In this document: positions 1-11,965 of the stretch, piece after piece | Layout: each line of letters starts with the position of its first letter | Numbering within the stretch: the first letter of the stretch is position 1 | Assembly: GCA_030248135.1 (NCBI GenBank) | Contig: JASANC010000130.1 | Span: 1 to 64,000 of the forward strand | Direction: 5' to 3' | DNA from: Theristus sp. LFF4_11 | Taxonomy: Eukaryota > Nematoda > Chromadorea > Monhysterida > Xyalidae | Length of the DNA: 64,000 nucleotides | Position numbers and translations under genes: made by a program | The notes under the pieces: generated by a model | Told to the model about the DNA's origin: nothing | Database searches by the model: none | What the model saw: only the letters and a program-made list of their open reading frames with translations

Positions 1-7
1 CGGTAAA

Positions 8-2058
8 AGTGCATAGTGGCCAACGTGCATAGTGGCCATGAAAAATGCCTAGCTATAGTGTCCAAAACATATGCCAAAGTGGCCACGACATATAGCAGAG
101 TGGCCAATGCCTATGGACAAGTGTCCAATAGCTATAACATAGTGGCCAATAGACATGCATAGTGGCCAATACAGGGTTTTAAATAATGCTGTTACAGGGT
201 GATCCAGAAGTTATGATTTTTGAACTTTGTTGTTATTTCTGGCACATTCAAGTGACAAACTGTTGCTTGAATGTGTTGCAAATCATTTCATGTTTGTTTA
301 ATGAGTTTGTTCAGTTTTGTGATCAACAACAAAGGCAAATTGTGCAAAATACCGGTTCTACGTTGGCGAGTTTTGTATTATGTGATTCATACAATTGTAA
401 TTTTTGAATCAAGGGGAGATCGATAACCGATGCAAGTTGCTGACAAGATGCGGTCAAACCAATGTGACGTTTGACAGCAGCACTTATACAAGCAAATGCA
501 AATGGTGAACTAAAGCACACAAATAGATACCGAAGACAAATGATATGTGTTGTTTATACCCGTTTGTCCCCGTTGGAAGACCGCATGCTGATCGCTGGGC
601 TTGTTTCGACCATGACAGATTTGGAACCAGGTATCACTCGTCTTATTTGTGTGTCATCTTCGGGGTTTTCTTGCACATTGTTGTTTGAATTGATTTTTCG
701 TGTTCAGTAATTTTCTGTCAAAAATTTATTTAGTTACAAAACTCATAAATACAAACAAAATTACAATTTCATAAGTGCGACAACTTGTTTTAGATTTGAA
801 AAATGGCCGGGTTGCATTGTATTGGGGGGTCAGTCAATATGGCAGCCACACAATATGGCTCGATAGACACGTTTGCGGTACCCTGGAGTGACGTTCGAGT
901 TTTCGATAAAAAAGTATGTGGCTATGGTTTTCAAATGTTTACATGTATTGCGCGCGCGTGTGGGTTGTATGTTTCTGACCGCGTCAGCTTTTGTTTACTG
1001 TCTGAATTGTGGTAAACCGCCATGGCATCGCAGTCGTCTGTTGTGCCGCATCACTGATCATTCGGTGTGGTGATCATGTGGTGATCACCGAGCATCATCG
1101 CCAATGGCATCGGCGGTCGCTCGAAACGACCGGTTGGGGGGGGGGGGGGTTACTTACAAACAATTTCTAGGGGGGGGGTTATTGAAAAATGGCAAAAATA
1201 CCTTGCATGGCAGGCAAGAAAGTCGCACTTATACTCTACATAGAAATTTCCTTTTATAACAGCCTTTTGTAATGAAATTACCATTAACTCATCCATTTGG
1301 GACCTTTGGTAGCACAATTTCATCATTTTCACTGCAACCAGCCACTGAATTCTCTGGATGTGTTTCAAACAGGTTTCCAATAATCCCCCCACCAATCCCC
1401 CATGGGGGATTATTTGTGGGGGGTCATTATTCGGCAACTTGTCGTGGGGGTGGGGGTTTATTGGTGGGGGGGGGATTAATGGTGGGGGGGGGGTTAATGG
1501 GGGTAAAACGCATGTATCCAAAGATGAGTTAACCAGAATAAAAGGGTTGACCAACATAATGCATTTGCTTGTATAAATGCAGCTGTCAAAGCCAAACGTC
1601 ACCTGGTTTGATCGCGTCTTGTCAACAACTTGTATCGATTATCGCTCTCCCCTATTGAATCAAAAATCATATTTGTGCGAATCACATAATACAAAACTCG
1701 CCAATATAGAACCGTTGAATTGCACAATTTGCATTTGTTGTTGATCCCAAAGCTGCTCAACAAACATGAAGTGATTTGCAACACATTCAAGCAACAGTTT
1801 GTCGCTTGAATGTGCCAGAAATAACAACAAAGTTCAAAAATCATAACTTCTGGATCACCCTGTAACAGCATGATTTAAAACCCTGTATTGGCCACTATGC
1901 ATGTTTATTGGCCACTATGTTATAGCTATTTGGACACTTGTCCATAGGCATTGGCCACTCTGCTATATGTCGTGGCCACTTTGGCATATGTTTTGGACAC
2001 TATAACTAGCAAAAATGCAAATTTTTTCATGGCCACTATGCACGTTGGCCACTATGCA
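8..2058. mobile_element. Fold-back element 1 (long terminal inverted repeats)
   Basis: The first ~490 bases (about 8-499) recur inverted at about 1561-2058, giving a ~2.05-kb fold-back structure. The outer ~170 bp of each arm are made of degenerate short repeats around the core AGTGGCCA (or AGTGTCCA). The inner part of each arm carries a matching pseudo-ORF in opposite orientation (186-407 on + and 1599-1871 on -), which is how the symmetry first shows. No transposase is visible, so this looks non-autonomous. The left end lies almost at the window edge, so a target-site duplication cannot be checked. The loop contains an unrelated G-rich element at 1134-1512. Confidence 0.8.
1134..1512 (+). 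mobile_element. ACCGTATTACC-family element, 5'-truncated copy
   Basis: Shares its interior (for example TTTGGTAGCACAATTTCA and CAGCCACTGAATTC) with copies at 3151-3911, 15659-16070 and 54245-54709. Runs of 8 or more G and a CCCCCATGGGGG palindrome surround this interior. The left terminal ACCGTATTACC seen in other copies is missing, and the right end is degenerate (GGGGGTAAAACG). It sits in the loop of fold-back element 1, so it may have inserted there or been carried along. It encodes no credible protein. Confidence 0.7.
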
Positions 2059-2286
2059 CCTAATTCCAAGTAGCCAACGAGAACGATGATGAACAAACAT
2101 GTATCCGCTTGTTTATTGCACAAAAAAGAAATTGATTAGTACTGTAGCAAAACTATCTTAGTATGACAAAAACCTAGCGAATTAAAGCTAAAATTGTGGT
2201 GATACTTAGTATGATGTTAGTAATTTGACATCGATTATACGCACATTATTTCCAACCGTGCGTTTAACTTGTTTTTTCAGCTTTAA

Positions 2287-4787
2287 AACGTGTTGCCCAT
2301 AAGGGCGGTACAGGTCGCGGCCCATCGCTAAATTTTGATATTTCGAGTTTTTGTGCCCAAACCAACCTACTAAGGGTACTTATTACGCATACCAGTTTTT
2401 AGCCCAAAACTCCAACCCTAGGGCTCGCTACAGGCAAATTTAGATTTTGGCCGATTTTTGGTCAATTTTTGGCTTTTGTCAGAAACACGATTTTTTGGGT
2501 TTTGGGGGGTTCAAATCAAAAATCCAACTTTACCACGTTGTTCAGCACATTTTTCTGGGTATGTACCGTATTTTTCAGACCTTGCACTCAAAAGTCAGTT
2601 TTAGCCCGAAAGTCACAAGTTTTTCAACACAAATTCGCTCATAACCCTCAGGACCACAGGATCTGGAAAATTTCAGTTGTGCCAAAAGTTAGCCCAAATT
2701 CTCTGCTACAACATGCAAAAAAAATTTCCGGGGGCAATAACTTTATAAGGATGTAACAAAACAACTTTTGTCGTCGACCCCCATGAAAAACGCGAAATAT
2801 AAAGTTTTTCAAGCAATTGCGTTGAAAATGTGCGTAGAAATGCCAATAATAAAACTGATACTAATGTTTTCGGATGCGTAGAATCCAATGGTAATAACTA
2901 TTTACTATTAACTTGTTGCAAATGCGTTTATTTTGCGACTATTACATGCATAATAACTGTTCATGTCTTGACAAGACATTGTTATAAATCTTTTAACCGG
3001 CCAGCTTTGCCAAAAAATGCGAACATGAAAACTGGGATAACGGTTTTCGAATACGTGGAGTTCAATGGTGGTTACCATTTTCTATTATTTTGTTTTGAAT
3101 AGCTGCATTTTACTGCATTTAAATGCACATCCAACTGCCAAAGTTGTTATACCGTATTACCCCCATTAAACCCCCCCCACCATTAACCCCCCCCACCAAT
3201 AAACCCCCACCCCCCGACAAGTTTCCGAATAATCCCCCCCACCCACAAATAATCCCCCATGGGAATTAATTGGAAACCTGTTTGAAACACATATCCAGCG
3301 AATTCAGTGGCTGAATGCAGTGACATTGGTGAAATTGTGCTACCAAAGGCCCCAAAGGGATGAGTTAATGGTAATTTCATTACAAAAGGCTGTTACAAAA
3401 GGAAATCTCTGTGAAAAGTAGAAGTTTCTGCGACTTTCTTCCTTGCTATGCAAGGTATTTTTGCCATTTTTCAACAAACCCCACCCCTAGAATTTGTTTG
3501 TAAATAACCCCCCCCCCACCAATAATCCCCCCCCAATAAACCACCACCCCTAAACGTCGCTGACGTATTAATCCCCCATGGGGGTTTATTAGGGGTAATA
3601 CGGTATATATATGTGCCGAGATAGCATATATATGACCTTTTTTCTTATTACTGACCTTACATGCTTGATGACTTGGCGACCAACTGGCAGGTTCATCAAG
3701 ATTTCACTCGTGATCTACAAGATATTTACGTTCTGTTTTTGAAACGGTTGTGAAGCTGAAATCACTTGGTTGGGATTACGGAATGCATGCTTTCTGTGAA
3801 AACCAAACTCCAAAAAATTAACCCCCATGGGGGATTAATTTGGGGGGGGGATTATTCGGAAACTTGTCGGGGGGGGGGTTATTAGTGGGGGGTTAATGGG
3901 GGTAATACGGTATAACAACTTTGGCAGTTGGATGTGCATTTAAATGCAGTAAAATGCGGCTATTCAAAACAAAATAATAGAAAATGGTAACCACCATTGA
4001 ACTCCACGTATTCGAAAACCGTTATCCCAGTTTTCATGTTCGCATTTTTTGGCAAAGCTGGCCTGTTAAAAAGATTTATAACAATGTCTTGTCCAGACAT
4101 GAACAGTTATTATGCATGTAATAGTCGCAAAATAAACGTATTTGCAACAAGTTAATAGTAAATAGTTATTACCATTGGATTCTACGTATCCGAAAACATT
4201 AGTATCAGTTTTATTATTGGCATTTCTACGCACATTTTCAACGCAATTGCTTAAAAACTGTATATTTCGCGTTTTTCATGGGGGGTCGACGACAAAAGTT
4301 GTTTTGTTACATCCTTATAAAGTTATTGCCCCCGGAAATTTTTTTTGCATGTTGTAGCGGAGAATTTGGGCTATCTTTTGGCACAACTGAAATTTTCCAG
4401 ATCCTGTGGTCCTGAGGGTTATGAGTGAATTTGTGTTGAAAAACTTGTGTCTTTCGGGCTAAAACTGACTTTTGAGTGCAAGGTCTGAAAAATACGGTAC
4501 ATACCCAGAAAAATGCGCTGAATAACGTGGTAAAGTTGAATTTTTGATTTGAACCCCTTAAAACCCAAAAAATCGTTTTTCTGACAAAAGCCAAAAATTG
4601 ACCAAAAATTGGCCAAAATCTAAATTTGCCTGTAGTGAGCCCTAGGGTTGGAGTTTTGGGCTACAAATTGGTATGCGTAATAAGTACCCTTAGTAGGTTG
4701 GTTTGGGCACAAAAACTCGAAATATCAAAATTTAGCGATGGGCCGGGGCTTGTACCGCACCTGTACCGCCCTTATGGGCAACACGTT
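2287..4787. mobile_element. Fold-back element 2 with ~870-bp inverted arms, flanked by TTAA
   Basis: The arm 2287-3150 is repeated inverted at 3912-4787 with only scattered differences. The outermost bases are AACGTGTTGCCCATAAG and its complement, and TTAA lies immediately outside both ends (2283-2286 and 4788-4791). A TTAA target duplication is the signature of piggyBac-type integration, but TTAA is a palindrome that could equally belong to the repeat, so the class is only suggested. The small ORFs in the arms are mirror images and are not genes. The loop is the ACCGTATTACC element at 3151-3911. Confidence 0.75.
3151..3911. mobile_element. ACCGTATTACC-family element (loop of fold-back 2)
   Basis: Begins ACCGTATTACC and ends GGTAATACGGT, so the ends are inverted repeats. 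The interior on the - strand matches the family core (GGTAGCACAATTTCACC region at 3310-3370). It is very rich in C/G homopolymers. A second internal copy of the GGTAATACGGT end at about 3594-3604 suggests two copies, one inside or beside the other. 3605-3815 is unrelated filler. No coding potential. Confidence 0.75.
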
Positions 4788-4791
4788 TTAA

Positions 4792-7700
4792 GCACATACA
4801 CACGAGAATTCAAAATCGCACAAAAAACAAAAAACAGCGGTGTACTACATGTGATGTGTTTGCATACATAATATTTGTGATGGAGCATGACCTGCTGTGC
4901 AAAATACTCAACATTTGACACAATATTATTCATGCAAAATTCAAAATCTTTCAGCTAACACTGATATTAATTTCTTTCTCGGCAAAACGAATAACAAGAA
5001 ATGCGGAAAGCTAGGTGCAAAATTCACCAAAAATCAATATTTTCATATGTATAAACTAAAAGACATTACACGACACTCGGTTAATGATTGAGATGAACGA
5101 CCAGGTTGTCAGAAAAATTAATGCAGGATATATGAAAACATATTTTAAAACTTAAAGAGAATTTGAACAACTACTCTAAACGTACATAAATTGATTCCAG
5201 GGTGACATAATACATTTTCAAAAGAAAAGCAGGCTAAGATGCGAAGTGTATTCAGTTAAATTCATAAATTGTTTTCGAGAAACAGAAAGTAAACCTACCG
5301 CATGAGTAAGATGCATTAAACTTTGTTTTGGTCACTTTTCTTTTACGATGACCAATGCGAGTTGCATTTTTGCGAACGTGCAATGCACATGTGCTCTACA
5401 CAACAACCTTGGTCGCACAAAGTATCCAGGTCAAATGCAAAAGTCGGAAGAAAAGGGTGGAAACAATACAGTATGTACCTGATAAAGATAACTGAAATAA
5501 CTGAAATTTATAAGTATGGTGCATGGATGAACGGACACAACTTAGTGTTGGGTTTAGCTTTATACTAAACAAAATTAACCAAATGGAACAGGAAGTCATT
5601 ACGTATACTTTGAATTTGAGATAAACCGATATTTGTGAGGAAATTTTAAAACCGAAAAACAAAACAAAATTTTGTCGCTCTTTTGGAAAACTCAATAACT
5701 GCAACTGCTTCATCACAAAAAACCAACGGGCCTACAATGTCTGAATTTTTCAAATGACTCACACAATGTAATTGCGGGGTTCCGAAAAGTAAAAAAAACG
5801 CTTTCATCAAGGAAAAAACACAAAACGTACTAACCGTATGGAAGCAGTGTTTGTCGCTGTCCGGTTTCGAAGGATGACTAACGTCGTGTATTTGAAGGCT
5901 TTAAGGCGAACTCAGAGGTAGATAGCGACGCGATAATAAATAAAAATGCAACAATTTCAGTGGTGTATCAGTCCGCAAGTTAAATGGCGTTGACTCAGTT
6001 TTGAGGTAGATGGAGCGCATGAACGAACGTTGCTACTTCTTCTTCTTTTTCTTCTTTCGAGATCTTTTCTGATTAATCCGAACGTGTGGAGCCGTGTTGA
6101 GTAGTGACAAAACCAAGCGTCCCGCCGGCTCACACACCCCTCAAACCAGCTATAACTATGATAGCACGCACTCTCAGCCCGGCCAAAGCGGCGCCCCGTT
6201 TTTGTCGCTTCTTCCTTATCTATCCCGTATCTCTCTTCGTAATGTTTCTCGAGTTGCTGAAAGCAGTAAAAAGAACGGTCGGTTACACGCTGTATGCACA
6301 ACCACATGGCTTTTGTTGCCGGTTAATAAATAATTGAAAAATAACTGCGCGCGAAAAAAGAACAGAGCGCAAAACGTCACACAGAAAGAAATGTCAGCAG
6401 AAAAAGTGCAGCGCAAAAAAACAAAGACTGAATAGTCCGCCAAGCAACGTGTGCGACGCGCGACCCGCACTGGCCGCGTGCGACCGCGGAACTAACGTTA
6501 TTTTTTGTCTAAACACTGCCGCACAATACGTGCACTGAGATAAACTATTTTCTGCAAACTATTAAAACGAGAGCGCCGACAGAGAAAAAACAAGGACGTT
6601 TTTTTTCAAACAAAAAACGATATAGAGAGACATCTCATTATTTCCACCCATAGTTCAGGCGTGTGTAACATGTAGTTGTTGGTTGATTGCACATTAAGAA
6701 CACACAAAACAGAAACGTCAGCGCGTACGCGTACATACGGTAAACATAACATAAAAGACCGTTTTTTACAGTATATGCGCGGAACTTACTTTTTCTCGGC
6801 GCCAGCGCAGAAAAAAAACTGTTCAACTAACGTTCATGCACGTTTGCGGACGCATACACATTGCGGAACGTTAAAAAAACACACACACACGTCGGATACA
6901 ACAATAAAAACGCAGCAGAACGCGCCCCCGTGCGCACGCGTCCAGTCTCAACGTCACACGGCTGTGATGGCTCTTTGTAGGCAAAAAGCACTATTTTTTC
7001 GGAAAAAAACCAAACGGCCAAAATAAACATCGGTTGGACTTGTAATCATAGGGTGCCACTACCGACAAACTTTTGTAGCGTAAACAGGAACAAAAATGGT
7101 TTGAAACAGCACTAACATTTACAATTAAAGTTCGCAAAATGGGACTGATTACTTCATTTAGTGAAATGAATGAGCGCAAAAAACGGCATTGTGGTGCTGA
7201 CCGCAGTGTGGTGGATCCAAACAATCGCATATGGAAATAACGCATGCTATGCAGCCGTACACAAAAAACACGAAGTATGTGCACAAACATCCACATGGAG
7301 CGCATGGCATGTTACTCTAAGTTTCAGTCGCTACACTTGCTGGGGCTAAAAAACATGTTAAACCTGCGGCGCTCGCAAAGTTGCAACACAACAAACAGAA
7401 CCGCAACAAAGAAGCATAAGTCCATTAACTTAACTTACTAGTAACTGCATTGTGCGACCTCAGATTGCACATGCGAACAACTTATTGAAAAAAAACTAAA
7501 AAGCAAACGGTCATGGTGCATGGATGACGGACTTGCGCCGACTTATCAAGTGATTCTGATCTTAAAAATTGTTTGATACCAGCCCGAACTATCTATCTGT
7601 TTTTTGAAGGCCATTTGGGGACACTATATGGGGGTACAGCGCGTTTGGGGAAGCGCACACAACCGCGAACACTCTGAGCATTTTTTATTCACTTTGTGCT

Positions 7701-10700
7701 ATAGTTTGAACTTAACTGGGGGTCGCCGCATAAACGCACGGTTTATATACACGTGCAGTCTGTTTTTTGTTTAACTATATGTACCATACTGTACACGTTG
7801 CATTTTGAAAAAAAACATAGTAACAAACACATTTACAGGTTTGGATGACAAAATTTTCAGATTTAAAAAAATGATGTCCTTATACATGTGCTGTATGTGT
7901 ACTATACTGTACACGTTCCACGTAAATTGTATACATGCATGTAAAACGAACCTTTAAGATTAAAAAAGTTACCAAAATTAATCCAACAAAAAGCATAAAA
8001 AGATATTTACAAAACAGCGTGCTACAAATGTCATGATATTGTGCCATAATTAATAAAAAACGACCACTGAAACTACAAGGTCTTCAAATTCACGACAGGT
8101 GACAATTTTAAAAGCCCAACAAAGGAGATAAAGCAACTTTATAAAATGCAAACGTTAATAGAACAAGAAGAGATAGCGCGCGCCGAATGTAAGCAACATG
8201 TTTTTACAAACAAGCAGTCTGTTGCTTTAGAAATAAGAAATAAGCTCTATAATGCTAAATACACACCTTTGTAGTCAATCAGACGAGCTTCGTTTGTACA
8301 ATAATAAGTATTGTAATTGCATACTATCGATGCCAGATTAATAGTATAATGGCCAATCAAACATGTTGCCAGGGTGAGGCAAAATAATAGCAAAATAATA
8401 AAAGCATTTGAGGGTAGGCAAAGAGAACCCTCGGACGTGCCGCAGTAACCCTGATGGGTGGCGGTTACCTGCGATGATGATGGTCTGTTTTGATGTACCC
8501 AATTGATCATGATCGAAATACATGCACATGCAACACGCTCACTTGATATATGTACCATACTCCAACTCCGTAACTGTATCATGCACATTTTAATACTATG
8601 GACCATAAAAATTGAATGTACAAGCTAGCAAAAAACCGTTGAGCCATTGCATATACATGTCGTTTTCTGAAAATAAGCCACACGACACGCTGCTCACATT
8701 CATGCACACCAAGCCCGGCTACACACATATGCATGCTGACGACGTGTATACATGTGTAGCATTTGACTCAGCTGGCCATAATAAAGGCTAGCTCTGAGGC
8801 CCATGGTAAGCCGTAACGATATGTATTGCCTGAGGGTGACCACTAGTACACAGAAAAACAACGCTTATGTTTTGCGAGTACGTCACACATACATCGTACA
8901 TCGATCCAGGCGACATGAAGCTTTATAATGTATGTGGAATATAAAATCTGAAACACGCACCAAACCTATTTTTTGTTCTTTTTCTCCGAGAGTCACGAGC
9001 GAATTGCGTGTAACGTAAGCATAATAATAAAGCTGACAGCAATTATTGCAGACGTACCAATATATAACATGTGCCCGCTATCGGCTTTCACAGAGCTAGC
9101 TAGTTAGCAGAATGTGTAAATTATGTTTTTTGTTGACAATCGCTTTTTTGATACATGATAAGCTGCAACTATAGGTCAAATATATAACTATACGTCAAAT
9201 ATATTCGAATTCACATGCGCTTGTACTGGTATAAGTCAAAAAATGAATAGTTTTAAGAGAATAAGTGACAAATGGCTGTTGACTTCAGAATTACTTCACG
9301 TATCTCAGTTATATGTTATGTGTTACAAACTTATTCCTGCAAAATAACTTGAATGAGTTATACATGTAAATAGCCTTTAGCTTGCATCTCCGAATAGTAC
9401 AGTACATGGACTACAAGGATGCCACTAATGTACCTAAATAATTTTGAACAAAAAATCAAGGTTATTTACTACACAGTCACAATAAACTTGAATAGTGTAA
9501 GCAATTTATCTGTTATCAGCTGTGCAGAGTCACGTACGGTATGTAATGTACGCACATGTATACACACTTGTAAACAAAATTGAAATCAAGCAAATGGAAT
9601 CAAGAAATAAATTGATTTATCCGCTCATCAGTTTGCTCGCGATCCTACCAGTTTCGTAATTAAACAGACGAATAATACATCAAACATACTGCAAAGCATC
9701 CACTGGCCAAAGAAACATGCGAATGTATAACAATAGTGTAATCTGAATGTAAGAAAAGACATCTGCTGTACGAAGACATAAATTTCTGCATAAAAAACGC
9801 GTGTAAGTGTGGTGAATAATACGTTCAGTGTCTTGAAAAATATAAAAAAACGCACGATGAATACGATAGTAGAGAAACAATAACAAAAAACACAATACAT
9901 ATAAACACACAAAAATAGGGGCGTCCCGTTTGTCTCGAAATTGTTTCAAGGTTGGTACTACTTCAGCTCAACAATCTGCGGTCAGTTTTAGCACAAAACC
10001 AATCAATCATTGTGTTTTTAAAATTAACAATTCAATTTTGCTGATTTTTGTAATTCTGTTGAAGACAAACATTATCCTTACTCAGCTGAAAAAATAGAAT
10101 GACTGGAATGAAACAGATAATGTTCTGAAAGAAAAAAAGAAACAATTGTAAAAACTAATGCATTTTTATTAAAACCAGAAGAAATCAAACACTGAATGAT
10201 TGCAAATCGTGTGGGTAAGAAGACGAATGTTTCTTTTTGTCGGTTAAGTTTTCGCTTGAAAAAATGGCCATGGAGCGAGCAAGCGTCAACTCGCATTCCG
10301 TCACACAGCGGCGACCGCAGAGAAGGAAACACCATACATGCAGAAAAACTAAAATATAACAAAAAATATGTGTGTTTCTATTCTTGGCCGCGGCAGAAAA
10401 AAACACGCCTTATTAAATCTTGATGCAGAAAAACTAAAACTATAAAAACAACCTCCGCGCGTACGTCCCGACACACGCATGTCCTTTTGGGTTTTCCTGC
10501 TGGTGTTTTTTAATAAATCGTGCAATTTGGTTTTCGTTTCTTCTTTTTTTCTTCTTTATTTTCAAAAAGGCATAGTTTTTGTCGACGGGACACGGGAAAT
10601 AATGTGCCCGAAAAAAGAACTTATTTGTTTCTAGTTTTCTGGCTGTGTGGCAGCAAATAACCACCCCTGAGCCGCACAGAATTTGATCATGGCGTACATG

Positions 10701-11280
10701 ATACATTTTTACATGCACATGCAATGCGCACATGTTTTTAGCCGTGCACGAAAAAAATCCAATGCATTTTCGAACATTATTGATGATACATTTTTCGCAA
10801 AAAACGAAACAACCAACTTGACTGCAATGGAATATAGATACAACACACACGTTTTTGACAATTTATAAATTTGCACCGCACACACACACACACAAGAAAC
10901 AGTAACTTATTGCCTGCGTAAAAAACGAGTTTTTCAACCCCGTATTTTGTGCGTGCACTATGCGCCGCAGACCCCAGGGTGGCAGCAGTGTGCAATGAAT
11001 ACATGTGTTTTTTATCAGCAAAAATCAAAAACGTCGTTGTTCGTTCGATCCGTAAAAAGTTGCTAGGGGTGGTGGTAGTGTTACATTGCACATGCCGTCC
11101 ACCATAGCTTTCAAGGCCAAAAAACGCGCAGTAAAAACGACCAAAAATGCAACTTTGCACAATAATGTTACATTACGACAGAGAATTTTTTTCTGGGGTG
11201 TTCACCGCACCTGACCAATGCAAAAAACATGTGTGCACGTTGTCTTATACCTGTTTAGAACGACGGCTGAGCGGTAGAAA
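4792..11280. other. 6.5 kb without a supportable gene
   Basis: Only short ORFs occur, on both strands and without recognisable domains, signal sequences or consistent splice sites. The sequence is AT-rich with many A-runs. Motifs of the form CAGAAAAA or GCAGAAAAACTAAAA recur on the + strand (for example 6404, 6805, 10338, 10424). A (CA)n tract lies at about 10876-10893, and a short near-repeat TGTACYATACTGTACACGTT occurs at 7783 and 7897. Exons of an unrecognised gene could be hidden here, but I see no evidence for them. Confidence 0.5.
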
Positions 11281-11282
11281 TA

Positions 11283-11963
11283 CAGGGTGAACTAAAAAAG
11301 GTTCCAACTTCAAAATGCTTTTGCTGGCTTGTGCTGAGACCTATGACTTGAAGTTTGGAACACGTTAGAACATTTCGGGAGGTTATTTCTGATCTAGATT
11401 TTTATTGGTTTACACGTTTCAGTTCATTTTTACAGTCTAATTTTTGAAAAAATAGCAATTTTATCTGACACAAAAACAAAACTGAAAATGGAATTGCATT
11501 TTTCACTGCAGAAAACAATCAGTCCGCTATGGTGAAAAAATCAGAGTGGAAAATTGTGAGAATTAAAAAAAGAAAGATATTTGCATTTGAAAAGATAAAT
11601 TCGCATCTGTTCTGAGCACTTATCAAAGACTGCTCAAATGCAGTTCGACGTTCGTCCTTTCCAAGTTACTATGTGCGCGTTCCGTTTTGTTCTTTTTTGT
11701 GTTGTGAACACTCGGGTTGTCACCAAAAGCTCATCGTTTGGTATTTGTTACAGCTAAATCAACCGTTTGCATTCCACAACATTTACCGATGTTTCGTGTT
11801 TCCAGATATTCTGCTGTAGTGAGTGATAGGGGCAACATACCCTGAACAATTGGGCAGAAAAACCTTCAAAAGTGTTGTAATAGTGTTCCAATTTTCAGCT
11901 CGAAACGTTTCAGCACAAGGCAGTGAGAGCATTTTGAAGTTGGAACCTTTTTGGTTCACCCTG
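11283..11963. mobile_element. Non-autonomous Tc1/mariner-like element, TA target site
   Basis: Terminal inverted repeats CAGGGTGAAC...GTTCACCCTG are each flanked by TA (11281-11282 and 11964-11965), the target duplication of the Tc1/mariner superfamily. The inverted similarity continues inward through AAGGTTCCAACTTC and its complement. The interior matches the ends of the larger relative at 29326-31865 (for example ATTCTGCTGTAGTGAGTG near 11809 and ATTCTGTTGTAGTGAGTG near 31710), so both are one family. At 681 bp it is too short to encode a transposase. Confidence 0.85.
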
Positions 11964-11965
11964 TA

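Noticed and set aside
186..407. Repeated ORF starting MLLQGDPEV (also 1599-1871 on -)
   Set aside because: The two copies are the arms of fold-back element 1; there is no domain and it occurs as a mirror image.
5957..7026. Cluster of overlapping ORFs of 60-116 residues on both strands
   Set aside because: Comparable open frames on both strands, basic and low-information translations, and no motif that supports a gene.
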